Assembly (NCBI GenBank): GCA_045543095.1
Contig: JAZQMC010000011.1
Coordinates: forward strand, 1-61,566
DNA length: 61,566 nucleotides
Direction: 5' to 3'
Source: Fimenecus sp045543095
GTDB lineage: Bacteria > Bacillota > Clostridia > Oscillospirales > Acutalibacteraceae
Position 1 is the first letter of the stretch. The number at the start of each line of letters is the position of its first letter. Below, in pieces: positions 18,601 through 27,439 of the stretch. Both the position numbers and the translations under genes were made by a program. A model generated the notes under the pieces. The model had not been told where the DNA came from. It worked only from the letters and a program-made list of their open reading frames with translations, and ran no database searches.

Positions 18601-21600
18601 AGATGCAGACGACCAGGGCGGTGTAATGACACATACAGTTCACGCATCACAGGGATTAACTTCTGATGGTACAACCGGCGTTCCTGCTTCAACATCAGAT
18701 ATGTGGTACTTTGAGAAGACAACGGGCGGTTATTACATCTACTATACTGATGATAACGGTGACAACCAGTATCTCACAATCAGTAACAATGTTGTTTATG
18801 TTTCAACAGTTCCATATGTTCTCGATGTAACAACAGATGCAAACGGAAATGTTACAATTGCTTTCGGTTCATCATACCTCAGTTATGACAACGCTGACAA
18901 CAGAGTATGGAACGATACAACAGCAACTAACCTTAATCTTTACTATGTTGATACAACGGGTGGTAGCGATACAACAGTTACTACAACAAAGAATGTTGGC
19001 AGTGCTATTACAGCTTCAGATGTAAGCTCACTTGACGGTGAATACATCATCACTGGTTTTGACGGATACACAGGAACTTATGCTTATGGTGCTATGACAC
19101 ATACAGTAGGTTCAGGCGGTATGATTCCTACAAACTCAAGTACAATTACAGCTGATGATGAGAACATCTGGATTTTTGAAAAGACAACAGATGGTTACTA
19201 CATCTACTATCTTGACGAAAGTGGTACAAAGAATTACCTTACTGCTGCCGACGGAAACATCTCAACATCAACAACAGCAACAGTTCTTACTGTTTCTGAC
19301 GATGATGGCGACGGTATGGTCGTTATCGGTGACTCAACAAACACATACCAGTTGAATTACTATGGTAATACACAGCTTGTCGGTGAATGGAATCCCGGTA
19401 CAGAGCTTACAATCTATACAGTTGAAACAACAACTGTATCAGATTCATCAACAACCGTATTGGAAGAAGTAGCTTCGGGTACAACTTCACTTGACGGTGA
19501 CTATATCATCACAGGTGCAGCTTCAAATAACTATGCTACCGGTGTTATGACACACGCAACTCACTCTTTGGGTAACGGTTTTACTTCTGACGGTTCAACA
19601 GGAACTCCTGATGTGAGTGCTGATAACTGGACATTTGAACAGCAGTCAGACGGTACATACTATATTTACTACGAAGAAAACGGAACAAAATATTATCTTA
19701 ATATTACCTCCGCTTCTGACAGTGCACTTACAAAATCAACTACTCCGCAGGGGCTTAATGTTACAATTAATTCTGACGGAACTGTAGTTATCGGTAGTAC
19801 AACTTATAACAGATACATCAACTACTACGGACAGAATTCACAGTATGTTGCTCTTTGGACGGGCGGAACAAACTTAACTCTTTATAAGGTTAAGACTGTT
19901 ACAACATCAGTTGACGGCGTTACAATGTGGTTGCCAAGTGCAACAACTGAGGTTGCTTCTCCTGTTGAAAACGGCGAATATGTTATTTACAACAACAACT
20001 ATATCGCAGGTCTTGAAACAGCAACAAGCGGTTCATACACAGGTTTTGAAAGAGTTGCTGAAACACCATCAAACGATGTGATTACAACACTTAAAGCATA
20101 TGCTTATACATTCACTCTTGTTGACGGTACAACAAATCAGTATTACATTCAGAACAGTGAAGGTAAGTACATTACAATGGGTTCAGGTAACGGTACGGTT
20201 ACATTAAGTGACACAGCAGTTGCTCTTACTGTTTACGGTAACTCGGACGGCACAGTAGTTATCTACAACGGCTCTTATGTATTTGATAACTTCCAGGATG
20301 CAAACAATATGTTCTCTTGTTGGTCTTCAACATATTCAAGTGCAAGCGCAAACCAGAAGATGGCTCTTTACAAGAACGAAAACTCAAGCGTAGTGGATGA
20401 TGTTCCTGCTGAAAAGATAGACCTTTATAATGCTCTTGTAGAGGGTATTCAGCACGCTCCCGGAACATATTCGACCGCAAGCTATGATGCGCTCTTCACA
20501 GCACTTGAAGACGGTTATGCAGTTCTTGAAAACGAAAACGCAACAGAGACAGAAATTACAAACGCAACAACTGCAATCAACGAGGCTATTGCAGGGCTCG
20601 CAATTGAATATAAATATATGCCCTCTACTCTTTATAAGTTTGGCTACAACCCCAACGACACAGACGCACCTTATGCGGACGGCGGTATTCCTTTCAATAG
20701 CCAGACTTATGCGTCAATGGAAGAGATAATCAGAGCAGACGACAATCTTGTTTCACAGATTAAGACCGCCATTGACTATGACGGCACAAACGGCACAACA
20801 TGGCTTGACGGTGAGGCAGATACTGCCCTTGATACTGCAATTACCGCTTATGCTGAGATTTATTCACTCTCATTCACAGGCGCTCCCGTAACAGGAGTTA
20901 CTTCTGTTTCTGATTTCAAGAAGACAGCATGGAACGTGTGGACAAAGACCGATACTCAGGGTGCAACGGAAACAGGTGACGAGGGTGCTTCCGTTCAAGG
21001 TCTTTTCAGTGCATTACTCGTTGACGGAGTTCCAACAGACCATGCAGATTACAGCGAGCTTCCATACGGAAATGTTGTTGACAGCAGAGAATCATTTAAT
21101 ACCAGTGCAGGTATTTCACTCACAATAACAGCTAATGGAGCAGAAACTACTATTGATGCTCTTCCCGCACTTCAGGGTATTAGCGTTCACATCAACGACT
21201 TGTTCGCAAAAGAAGAAGTGCTTGTTGACGAAACAGATGCAACTCAGGGCTATTCAAAGTTCTATTGGGATTTGAGCTTCCCGCTTGTTACAACCACTAA
21301 CGAATATGGTATCAACACATTCAGATATTCAAGTAGCAGTACGGAATATGTATTCCAGGCTGACTTTGATGATGATACTAATACAGCAACAGCACAGCTT
21401 ACTCCCGTTGAAGAGTGGTCAATCAATCGCGACAGTAAGGGAACGGGTATAGGCTTCTTCCCGTTCAACTATCAGAGTGGTACAACTACATATACGGGTG
21501 AAAATGCGATTTATCACTACGCATTCAACTTCAATACAGATTTCTATATTCCAAGCTCAGGTACTTATGCTGACGGTGAAGATGTTGTCTTCAACTTCTC

Positions 21601-24472
21601 CGGTGACGACGACGTTTTAGTTTACATTGACGATGTTCTTGTGCTCGATAACGGTGGTCTTCACGGTGCACGTGCGGCAAGCATTAACTTTACAGACGCT
21701 ACTGTTTCATATCAGTATGCTATGGATGTTGACGCAGAAGACGGTCTTGTTGAAAGCACAACCGAAAATGACGTAACCTATGCTTACGGCGCAACAAATT
21801 CAACTGCAAATGCCGATGAGCTCGCAGCTCTTGAAAAACTTAATGAGGTACGAACAGACGGTGAGTATCATACCTTCAGCTTCTATTATATTGAGCGTGG
21901 TTCAACAGACTCTAACTGCGAAATCGAGTTCAACTTGCAGCAGGCCTCAGAGCACGTTCTTCTTCACGACCAGACATTAGTTCTTGACTATGGTCTTCCC
22001 GTTGAATACTATGATGTTCAGAGAAATGACACAATCACAGAAGAGGGCAAGGCGGCAACAATTGAATATCTTGGTGTTCTTGATGCCAATGTAGAGGTTA
22101 ATTCGGTTGTTACATTCTCTGACCCATCAAATATTTCAAAGAAATTTGCTGATTACGGCGAAATTATTGAAATTGACGGGCTCAAATATGGCACAGCCAA
22201 GATGACAAAAGATGGTAGAATAACTTATACACCTACAACCTTGCAGATGACGGGTCGTGACTTCTTCTATTTCTGCGCTTCAATTGAAGATGACCCGACA
22301 TATGCTACTGATACAGTTTATTATCAGTATGAGCGTATCAACTTCATTCCCGCAACAAGCATTTACTATGAGGATAATTACAATTATGGTATATCCTTTG
22401 TTGACGGTACAACAACTGGCGGTTCTGACTATGGTAAGTGGCAGACAGTTGGCGACGAAAGCTTGTTTGCAGATGCAATGCAGTCCGATGACCTTTCTGG
22501 CGACAGTGCTGCAAATCCATACGGATATGACGCTGTTTATGCTCCTGCCGATGAGAACGATACAAACGATTATACACAGTTCAGTGGTTTCTCTGCACAT
22601 AAGGTAACTGTAAACGCTGACAATAATACAAAGAACGGCGGCACAAATCCGACTGTTGAATTCACCTTCAAGGGTACGGGCTTTGATGTAATCAGCGTTA
22701 CTGATAACACAACAGGTGTGTTCTATGTTGAAATCTTTGATGTAGACGGCAATAAAGTTGGCAAGAGAAAAGTGGTTGATACATATTACGGTTATTCCTA
22801 TGGTCAACTTTATGCAGACGCAAACGGTGAAGCTACTCTTGAGGTAACTGACAGTCCGCTTTACAAGAGCGAAAAGGATGTTGTTACTCATGTTGCTAAG
22901 TATTACACTGTTGACGGAACAAGCGTTTCTAATGAAATAACATATTATGATGTGTCGGGTAACGGCTACACCGCAACGCCTACATATTATGATTCTGATG
23001 GTAATCTTACAGAAACCGAAACCGAAAATCCTGCTTACGCTTATGCTTATGCATTCGGCTGGGTTGAAAGTGCTGATACAACAGGTCTTTATCAGATTCC
23101 AGTTATCAAAATTAACGGACTTGACTATGGCGAATATACGGTAGTAATTACTCCTATGTATACCGCAATGTTCGACCATAACGGTTCAAAACAATTCGAC
23201 CTTTATGTTGACGCAATCCGTATTTATGACCCCGCAGGCAAGGATGACGACATTGAAGACCAGTTTATTCTTCAGGCATACAAGGATGATGATGAATCAT
23301 ATCCCAACTACGTTGAGCTTAAAGATATGCTGATTGGTGCTGACTCGCTTTCAAAGGGTGCAGCAACACAGGGCGTAATCTTTATTGATGGTATTGCGGC
23401 TCTTGACAATGACCTTGAAAAATACAAGGTTGCAGGTCCTAATAATGAGCTTTATCTCGCAAAAGACCAGGCAGTTGCCTTTGAAATCTGGGCAAGCCAG
23501 GTTCCCGACGAGGTTCAGCTTGGCATTAAGAGTGTTCAGGGAACACCAACATTTAAGATTACTTATGGTGAAGGCTCGGGAGAAAAGGTTGTAAATTCTG
23601 CAACTGAAATGAACTATGTTCTTAATGGTTTCTTGCCAGACGGTAGTAAGCTTACATGGTCAGCGGTTGAGGTTGACGGTGTAACATATTATAAGACTGA
23701 CACGGTTGTAATTCAGAACAGTTCTGTTGATGACAGTATTCTTTCTCTTACAAGTATGAAGTGGACATTTACGGGCGTTGGTCAGTATGGTCACTATGAA
23801 GTTACAACAAACGAAGAAGTTCAGAATCTTAACCTTATGTCAACAGATGCTACTATCGTTAATGCTTATTCAATGATGGCGGCACGTAATGAGGATACAG
23901 ATGACGGCGCAGAAGATGTTGTTCCCGAAACTCCTGAAACTCCCGTTACACCTGAAACTCCCGTTGTTCCCGATGCTTCGGATGATGATGTAACAGATAA
24001 CGAAGAGGTTAAGGAAAACAACGCAGACGAAAATACAAACAATAACACAATTTCAAACGCAAACACAAATACAAATGTAAATACTGATACAGATTCAGAC
24101 ACCGAAAACCAGGTAGTTGTAAATGAACCCATTACAGTGACTGTTACAACCTCAACGGGTGTTACTGAGCTTATTATTCGTGACGAAAAAGGCAATGTGA
24201 TTACTCCCGAAGAACTTGAATGTGTAATCGAAACAATCGATAACAAAGAGGTTAAGGTGTGGACAATCACACTCGCTGAGTCTGAAAGCGGTACTTACAC
24301 ATATTCTGTTATCGGAGAATTCGAGGACGGTACAGTTGAAGAACAAGAAGAAATTACTATTACTGTTACCGCTCCCGAAGAGGACGAGGGCTTCTTTGCA
24401 AAGCTTGCAGGATTTTTTGCAGATATTGTTGAATTCTTTAAAAACCTTATTGCAAAAATAGATATTGCTTGA
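15668..24472 (+). CDS. Giant secreted GH2 beta-galactosidase-like multidomain protein (2934 aa)
   Basis: A Sec signal peptide (1-40, ending ASAA) precedes a GH2 unit: sugar-binding jelly roll (FNNNWKFQLG, GGIGWYRKTF, SSRWYSGSGIYRDV), Ig-like domain, then TIM barrel with acid/base WDVGNE (Glu467), nucleophile candidate GTETAS (Glu548) and FVWTGFDYIGEP. Next come Ig-like segments, then (about 961-1574) three or four repeats of a DG.YII...MTH...W.FE...YYIYY pattern that looks like a beta-trefoil-type binding module. A FIVAR-like helical segment lies near 1577-1648. A fibro-slime/PA14-like domain (FNFSGDDDVLVYIDD, GGLHGARAASI) lies near 1861-2098. The end is a Pro/Thr- then Asn/Thr-rich linker, an Ig-like domain and a Phe-rich amphipathic tail. 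There is no LPxTG motif. It probably acts on host or plant beta-galactosides at the cell surface. The ATG at 15668 follows GGAGA. Confidence 0.88.
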   Translation: MKKLIKGKGLQKATAILLTAVMVLSVFAVLPADLFKASAAEVTFDDRMELDFNNNWKFQLGNDSSAYLKAYDDSAWETVELPHDFSISQDFFSSGVEAESGNLPGGIGWYRKTFTMPAACRDKSVILNFDGSYKDTYVYVNGTLVGENHYGYNSFSFDITDYLVCNGTTANIIAVKVEHQLPSSRWYSGSGIYRDVTMTIVNPVHVDLYGTYVTTPNLESSNGADGTVNAEITLTNSDVDKAVTVTAQILDASGAEVGTAASAEVTAIAGEKTDVTLTPSLENPTLWNSWDLGTPYLYTLRTTVSENGTVIDTYDTEFGYRWFNWDADTGFSLNGTNLKLEGVCMHHDQGVLGSVQVYDAIYRQVAMLKDMGCNAIRTSHGTPSDVFMDICNDLGMLVMNEFFDNWDNPKNSNSNDFSVYFDETIDTSTNTILGAEADMMWYEFVLTQSVKRDRNDPSIIAWDVGNELNEGAAAGDFDTIASNMQQMLDTLDPTRPICQGNNGPTEDPLTTVDQYMDIIGGNYNTSTWISIMTGTSDDRSTMPYVGTETASATSTRGVYDTLSHYDYWCSGYDTDCVSWGQKAAAAWYNTIIYDWNSGEFVWTGFDYIGEPTHWNHTTGNHGTGSPVSSFFGIIDTAGFEKDTYYLYRSMWNEHSTTLHLVPGTWDSNELAKNGNYAYVAVYSNAARIELLGDGNVIAEAESTTNTTDAGYTYQTWTETASASDVNTTEFYTGDGNDLYPQFQVNYSAYSTISVKAYDENGNDITASATGTKSVSNVEATKITAETWSDVTYTADGDSYAYIEYTAVDANGNVDTTYNGTITVTLNGDEAILVGVDNGNQTTTQKFQQASVFTGDNEVTVQMFNGKALVALRTNEEVATGVETYVTNTDGLDVEAASVTIEVVAESGDELYDEFEEVVTQPENLTYEATIYDEYEILKGKILNDGSSSLEADYTLYSANPDGTTVVNMDIADGWYIIKDADDQGGVMTHTVHASQGLTSDGTTGVPASTSDMWYFEKTTGGYYIYYTDDNGDNQYLTISNNVVYVSTVPYVLDVTTDANGNVTIAFGSSYLSYDNADNRVWNDTTATNLNLYYVDTTGGSDTTVTTTKNVGSAITASDVSSLDGEYIITGFDGYTGTYAYGAMTHTVGSGGMIPTNSSTITADDENIWIFEKTTDGYYIYYLDESGTKNYLTAADGNISTSTTATVLTVSDDDGDGMVVIGDSTNTYQLNYYGNTQLVGEWNPGTELTIYTVETTTVSDSSTTVLEEVASGTTSLDGDYIITGAASNNYATGVMTHATHSLGNGFTSDGSTGTPDVSADNWTFEQQSDGTYYIYYEENGTKYYLNITSASDSALTKSTTPQGLNVTINSDGTVVIGSTTYNRYINYYGQNSQYVALWTGGTNLTLYKVKTVTTSVDGVTMWLPSATTEVASPVENGEYVIYNNNYIAGLETATSGSYTGFERVAETPSNDVITTLKAYAYTFTLVDGTTNQYYIQNSEGKYITMGSGNGTVTLSDTAVALTVYGNSDGTVVIYNGSYVFDNFQDANNMFSCWSSTYSSASANQKMALYKNENSSVVDDVPAEKIDLYNALVEGIQHAPGTYSTASYDALFTALEDGYAVLENENATETEITNATTAINEAIAGLAIEYKYMPSTLYKFGYNPNDTDAPYADGGIPFNSQTYASMEEIIRADDNLVSQIKTAIDYDGTNGTTWLDGEADTALDTAITAYAEIYSLSFTGAPVTGVTSVSDFKKTAWNVWTKTDTQGATETGDEGASVQGLFSALLVDGVPTDHADYSELPYGNVVDSRESFNTSAGISLTITANGAETTIDALPALQGISVHINDLFAKEEVLVDETDATQGYSKFYWDLSFPLVTTTNEYGINTFRYSSSSTEYVFQADFDDDTNTATAQLTPVEEWSINRDSKGTGIGFFPFNYQSGTTTYTGENAIYHYAFNFNTDFYIPSSGTYADGEDVVFNFSGDDDVLVYIDDVLVLDNGGLHGARAASINFTDATVSYQYAMDVDAEDGLVESTTENDVTYAYGATNSTANADELAALEKLNEVRTDGEYHTFSFYYIERGSTDSNCEIEFNLQQASEHVLLHDQTLVLDYGLPVEYYDVQRNDTITEEGKAATIEYLGVLDANVEVNSVVTFSDPSNISKKFADYGEIIEIDGLKYGTAKMTKDGRITYTPTTLQMTGRDFFYFCASIEDDPTYATDTVYYQYERINFIPATSIYYEDNYNYGISFVDGTTTGGSDYGKWQTVGDESLFADAMQSDDLSGDSAANPYGYDAVYAPADENDTNDYTQFSGFSAHKVTVNADNNTKNGGTNPTVEFTFKGTGFDVISVTDNTTGVFYVEIFDVDGNKVGKRKVVDTYYGYSYGQLYADANGEATLEVTDSPLYKSEKDVVTHVAKYYTVDGTSVSNEITYYDVSGNGYTATPTYYDSDGNLTETETENPAYAYAYAFGWVESADTTGLYQIPVIKINGLDYGEYTVVITPMYTAMFDHNGSKQFDLYVDAIRIYDPAGKDDDIEDQFILQAYKDDDESYPNYVELKDMLIGADSLSKGAATQGVIFIDGIAALDNDLEKYKVAGPNNELYLAKDQAVAFEIWASQVPDEVQLGIKSVQGTPTFKITYGEGSGEKVVNSATEMNYVLNGFLPDGSKLTWSAVEVDGVTYYKTDTVVIQNSSVDDSILSLTSMKWTFTGVGQYGHYEVTTNEEVQNLNLMSTDATIVNAYSMMAARNEDTDDGAEDVVPETPETPVTPETPVVPDASDDDVTDNEEVKENNADENTNNNTISNANTNTNVNTDTDSDTENQVVVNEPITVTVTTSTGVTELIIRDEKGNVITPEELECVIETIDNKEVKVWTITLAESESGTYTYSVIGEFEDGTVEEQEEITITVTAPEEDEGFFAKLAGFFADIVEFFKNLIAKIDIA

Positions 24473-24500
24473 AAAATCTGGAATTGAGGAGGAAATGACA

Positions 24501-24749
24501 ATGAAAAAACCATATATAAAACCACAAATTGCATTTGAATCATTCCAGCTTTCAACAAGCATCGCTGCGAGCTGTGCTCTTTTGGGAACTAACTCGGCAC
24601 AGTATGTGTGTCCGGTTGAAGACCCCGATTCAGGATTTATGCTTTTCGCAGAGGACATAACCTCTCTCTGCGATACAGCTCCAATGGGCGGTAACGACAG
24701 TATTTGCTATGATGTTCCCTCAGAAAACTGGAACGTATTCTCGTCATAA
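24501..24749 (+). CDS. Cysteine-containing leader-type peptide, candidate RiPP precursor (82 aa)
   Basis: It begins MKKPYIKPQIAFESFQLSTS followed by IAASC, a pattern I recognise in general terms from small peptides of gut Clostridia encoded beside radical-SAM/PqqD genes. It has four cysteines (25, 37, 57, 69) forming two pairs each 12 residues apart. Pro, Gly, Asp and Ser are rich between them, and the C terminus is NVFSS. There is no Sec signal peptide. The ATG at 24501 has GGAGG eight bases upstream; the ATG at 24495 is too close to that site. It sits 28 bases after the GH2 gene and just before a hairpin. The precursor role is inferred from context. Confidence 0.72.
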   Translation: MKKPYIKPQIAFESFQLSTSIAASCALLGTNSAQYVCPVEDPDSGFMLFAEDITSLCDTAPMGGNDSICYDVPSENWNVFSS

Positions 24750-24759
24750 ATAAAAATTC

Positions 24760-24797
24760 GCGGAGTTCGTCATGCTATGGTGAACTCCGCACTTTTT
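24760..24797 (+). terminator. Hairpin with short T-run after the peptide gene (possible partial terminator)
   Basis: GCGGAGTTC and GAACTCCGC (24760-24790) pair perfectly around a 13-base loop and are followed by ACTTTTT. The next ribosome-binding site overlaps its end. A leaky terminator here would give more precursor than enzyme transcript. Confidence 0.65.
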
Positions 24798-24808
24798 AGG
24801 TGACTATT

Positions 24809-25525
24809 ATGAAGAAAACAAAAATATTTTCACTTATATTATCTATAATCCTTATTTTGTCTTTTAGTTCTTGCAAACCGCAGGAAGAAAATCCCGACAC
24901 CTCACTTGATAATGCAGATGAAACCCAGATTTCTGTTGCAACTGAAGAAGTCGAGGTAAGCGAAATTGCGGGTTATGAGGCACAGACAAGTGAGAATTCT
25001 CAAATCGGAATAATCGTTGATAGTTGGCTCAAAGTTATAAGTATTGGCGAACGTGACGGGGCTTTAAGTGTGCTTGTGCGAAATACTGCGGATTTTGATG
25101 TGCAGTATGCGGTTTTAAGCGTGGTTTGTGACGGCAAAACGCTTAAATTTCCAATGACTACGCTTACTGCGGGCTCAAATGCGGTTCTCACTTGTGAAAC
25201 CGATGTGAAATTTGAGAAAGAAGCACAATATTATAGTTGGAAAATAAGCGATAAAGTAATTTTTGAAGAAAAACTTTCACTTTATCCTGAAATTTTTGAA
25301 ATTGAGGGCGCGGACAGTATTCTTTCAGTTAAGAATATTTCAGGCAAAAATATTGACGGCAAAATCTATGTTTATTATAAAACTGTAACTGACGGAATTT
25401 ACGCCGAGGGCACAACTTACAGAATTTGCATTGAGGGGCTTAAAAAAGGCGAAAAAATACAGATTTCTGCCGAGCATTTCAAAAAGGACACCAGTAAGGT
25501 GATGTTTGTAACCTATGTTCAGTAA
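24809..25525 (+). CDS. Lipoprotein of unknown function in the RiPP-like cluster
   Basis: The 238 residues begin with a signal peptide that ends in a relaxed lipobox SFSSC (Cys at about residue 22). An acidic linker follows, then a beta-rich domain (LKVISIGERDGALSVLVRNTADFDVQYAVLSVVCDGK) that looks like an FxLYD/NEAT-like Ig-type sandwich. There is no catalytic motif. AGGTGA precedes the ATG at 24809. It overlaps the kinase-like gene by 11 bases. It might bind the exported peptide at the outer membrane face, but that is only a suggestion from position. Confidence 0.7.
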   Translation: MKKTKIFSLILSIILILSFSSCKPQEENPDTSLDNADETQISVATEEVEVSEIAGYEAQTSENSQIGIIVDSWLKVISIGERDGALSVLVRNTADFDVQYAVLSVVCDGKTLKFPMTTLTAGSNAVLTCETDVKFEKEAQYYSWKISDKVIFEEKLSLYPEIFEIEGADSILSVKNISGKNIDGKIYVYYKTVTDGIYAEGTTYRICIEGLKKGEKIQISAEHFKKDTSKVMFVTYVQ

Positions 25526-26351
25526 AAAATATAAGTTTTTTGATACGGTTATAGAGGTGTTTACTCCCGAAGAAATTCGCGATGAAGCGCCTTATAAGGA
25601 TTTTTTAACCGATTGCGAGTCTGACTGCACCGTAAAATTTGAATATGCAGATGTTCTTCCGTCAATTCCCGAAAATGCTGCTACGGATAGCGAAGTAACA
25701 TTTTTCGCAGAGAATGACAAGAGTCTTTGCTGGTACAGAAATCATGGCAAAGAGGGATATTTTGCTTTTAGAAAAGGTGAGAGGAATTCTCAACAGGTGC
25801 AGGTGCTCCGCGAATATGAAGGCAAACTTTGGAATGGGATAATCTTCAATCTTATGGGCTTTGAAGAACTTATGGCAGGAAACAACTGTGCGGTGCTTCA
25901 CGCTTCAATGATTGAAAAAAACGATAAAACAATACTTTTTACTGCTCCCTGTGGTACGGGAAAATCTACGCAAGCAGAGCTTTGGCGAAAATATGCGGGT
26001 GCGGTGGTTGTCAATGGTGACAAGGCACTTGTGAAAAATGATAACGGAAATATTATAGCGGGGGGCTTGGCTTTTTCAGGCTCGTCAGATATATGTAAAA
26101 ATATTTCTGCACCTTTAACAGCCGTAGTTTGTCTCGGTCAGGCAAAAGAAAATAAAATCAGAAAAATGAGTAAAAGTGAGGCTTTTGTGGCGCTTATGCA
26201 GGGTAATTACCGTTCTGCAATGGGAAATTCGGCGTCGCAAAAGGTAACAGATGTTATAGAAAATATTTGCAGAAGCGTTTCGGTTTATAAGCTTGACTGC
26301 TTGCCCGACAAATCTGCGGTTGAATGTCTTGAAAAGGAATTGGGGCTATGA
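25515..26351 (+). CDS. HPr-kinase-like P-loop protein (HprK-related)
   Basis: The 278-residue protein has an N-terminal alpha/beta region and a C-terminal P-loop domain. The P-loop APCGTGKSTQAELW (Lys150) lies in the context VLHASMIEKNDKTILFTAPCGTGKST. The segment VVNGDKALVK supplies an acidic pair typical of the HprK fold, and GGLAFSGSSDICKN sits where HprK-like proteins have a second conserved loop. Relatives phosphorylate serine in lasso-type peptides (the paeninodin kinase group), and others occur beside radical-SAM/PqqD genes. The neighbouring precursor ends in two serines. It is translationally coupled on both sides. Confidence 0.85.
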   Translation: MFSKKYKFFDTVIEVFTPEEIRDEAPYKDFLTDCESDCTVKFEYADVLPSIPENAATDSEVTFFAENDKSLCWYRNHGKEGYFAFRKGERNSQQVQVLREYEGKLWNGIIFNLMGFEELMAGNNCAVLHASMIEKNDKTILFTAPCGTGKSTQAELWRKYAGAVVVNGDKALVKNDNGNIIAGGLAFSGSSDICKNISAPLTAVVCLGQAKENKIRKMSKSEAFVALMQGNYRSAMGNSASQKVTDVIENICRSVSVYKLDCLPDKSAVECLEKELGL

Positions 26352-27439
26352 GTACAGAGCCAAAATTATCGAGCTATCTTCACGGTAAGGCAATTGAAAA
26401 CGGAACAGCACTTTCGGGCACCTTTGAATTGACCTCACGGTGTAATTTCAGGTGTAAAATGTGCTATGTTCATGAGGAGTGCAACAAAACAGATGCTCTC
26501 TCAGCAGAACAATGGCTTAAACTTGGCGAACAGGCTAAAAAAGCAGGCACTCTTTTTCTCTTGCTTACTGGCGGTGAACCACTGCTCCGCAAGGACTTTA
26601 CCGAGATTTACACAGAACTCAAAAAAATGGGTTTTATGGTGTCGATTAATACCAACGGAAGTCTTGTTAATAAATATCTTGATTTGTTTCGCAAAAATCC
26701 GCCGTCAAGGGTGAATATTTCGCTTTACGGAACTGACGACGAGGCTTATGAAAGCCTTTGTGGAGTAAGATTATATTCACAAGTGGTTGAAAATATCAGA
26801 GAACTCGTGAAAATCGGCGTGGCGGTTAAGCTTAATACGGTGTTTACCAACGAAAACAAGCATCAGGTAAAAGATGTTTTGGATTGTGCAACTGGGTTAG
26901 GTGTGCCCGTCAGCACAACGGCTTATGCTTATCCGCAGGTGCGTCTTAATGATGATTATGGCAAAAATCGTGGCAGAATGACTGCACCCGAAGCGGCTCA
27001 GTGCACTGTTGAGTGTGAGGAATATCGTCATCAGGGTGAGGATTTCCTTAAAAGAGCCGAAAAAATTCTTGCTTTATGTAACGGCAAAAAATGTGATACC
27101 GTTGAATGTCGTGCGGGCAGAGCGGCTTATTGGATTACAAGCGAGGGCGTAATGCAGGCTTGCGGAATGTTGCCCGAAATCAAGGCGAATGTATTGGAAT
27201 TAGGGCTTGACGGTGCGTGGCAGAGCATTCTCAGTCAAACAAAAGAAATCCGTTTGCCCAAGGAGTGTATGAGCTGTAAATATGCGGATATATGCCATTC
27301 ATGTGCAGCGATGTGCTTCGCAGAAACTGGTAGCTTTAATAAAAAGCCCGATTATGTGTGTGACTTGGCGAAAAATATTTACCGTATAACGCTTGAGAAG
27401 GCTGAAAAAGTAAGAGGTGCTTTGAATGAAAATAAATAA
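26348..27439 (+). CDS. Radical SAM/SPASM peptide-modifying enzyme
   Basis: The 363 residues show a CxxxCxxC cluster RCNFRCKMCY (Cys32, 36, 39) for the SAM-binding 4Fe-4S cluster, then GGEPLLRKDF. A C-terminal SPASM region follows with cysteines in VECRAG, QACGMLPE, CMSCKYADICHSCAAMC and VCDLAK, for auxiliary clusters. The family installs thioether, carbon-carbon or epimer modifications on ribosomal peptides; anaerobic sulfatase maturases are relatives. It overlaps the HprK-like gene by four bases and the PqqD gene by 14 bases. This arrangement argues that it acts on the peptide encoded at 24501. Confidence 0.92.
   Translation: MSTEPKLSSYLHGKAIENGTALSGTFELTSRCNFRCKMCYVHEECNKTDALSAEQWLKLGEQAKKAGTLFLLLTGGEPLLRKDFTEIYTELKKMGFMVSINTNGSLVNKYLDLFRKNPPSRVNISLYGTDDEAYESLCGVRLYSQVVENIRELVKIGVAVKLNTVFTNENKHQVKDVLDCATGLGVPVSTTAYAYPQVRLNDDYGKNRGRMTAPEAAQCTVECEEYRHQGEDFLKRAEKILALCNGKKCDTVECRAGRAAYWITSEGVMQACGMLPEIKANVLELGLDGAWQSILSQTKEIRLPKECMSCKYADICHSCAAMCFAETGSFNKKPDYVCDLAKNIYRITLEKAEKVRGALNENK

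Noticed and set aside
22280..23179. A 299-codon open frame on the reverse strand inside the GH2 gene
   Set aside because: It lies wholly within the real gene, has Cys/Ile-rich composition with no motif or ribosome-binding site, and is explained by the codon bias of the opposite strand.
24465..24500. A start for the Cys-rich peptide at 24465 (MLEKSG...)
   Set aside because: It would overlap the GH2 gene end and has no ribosome-binding site; the ATG at 24501 behind GGAGG fits better.
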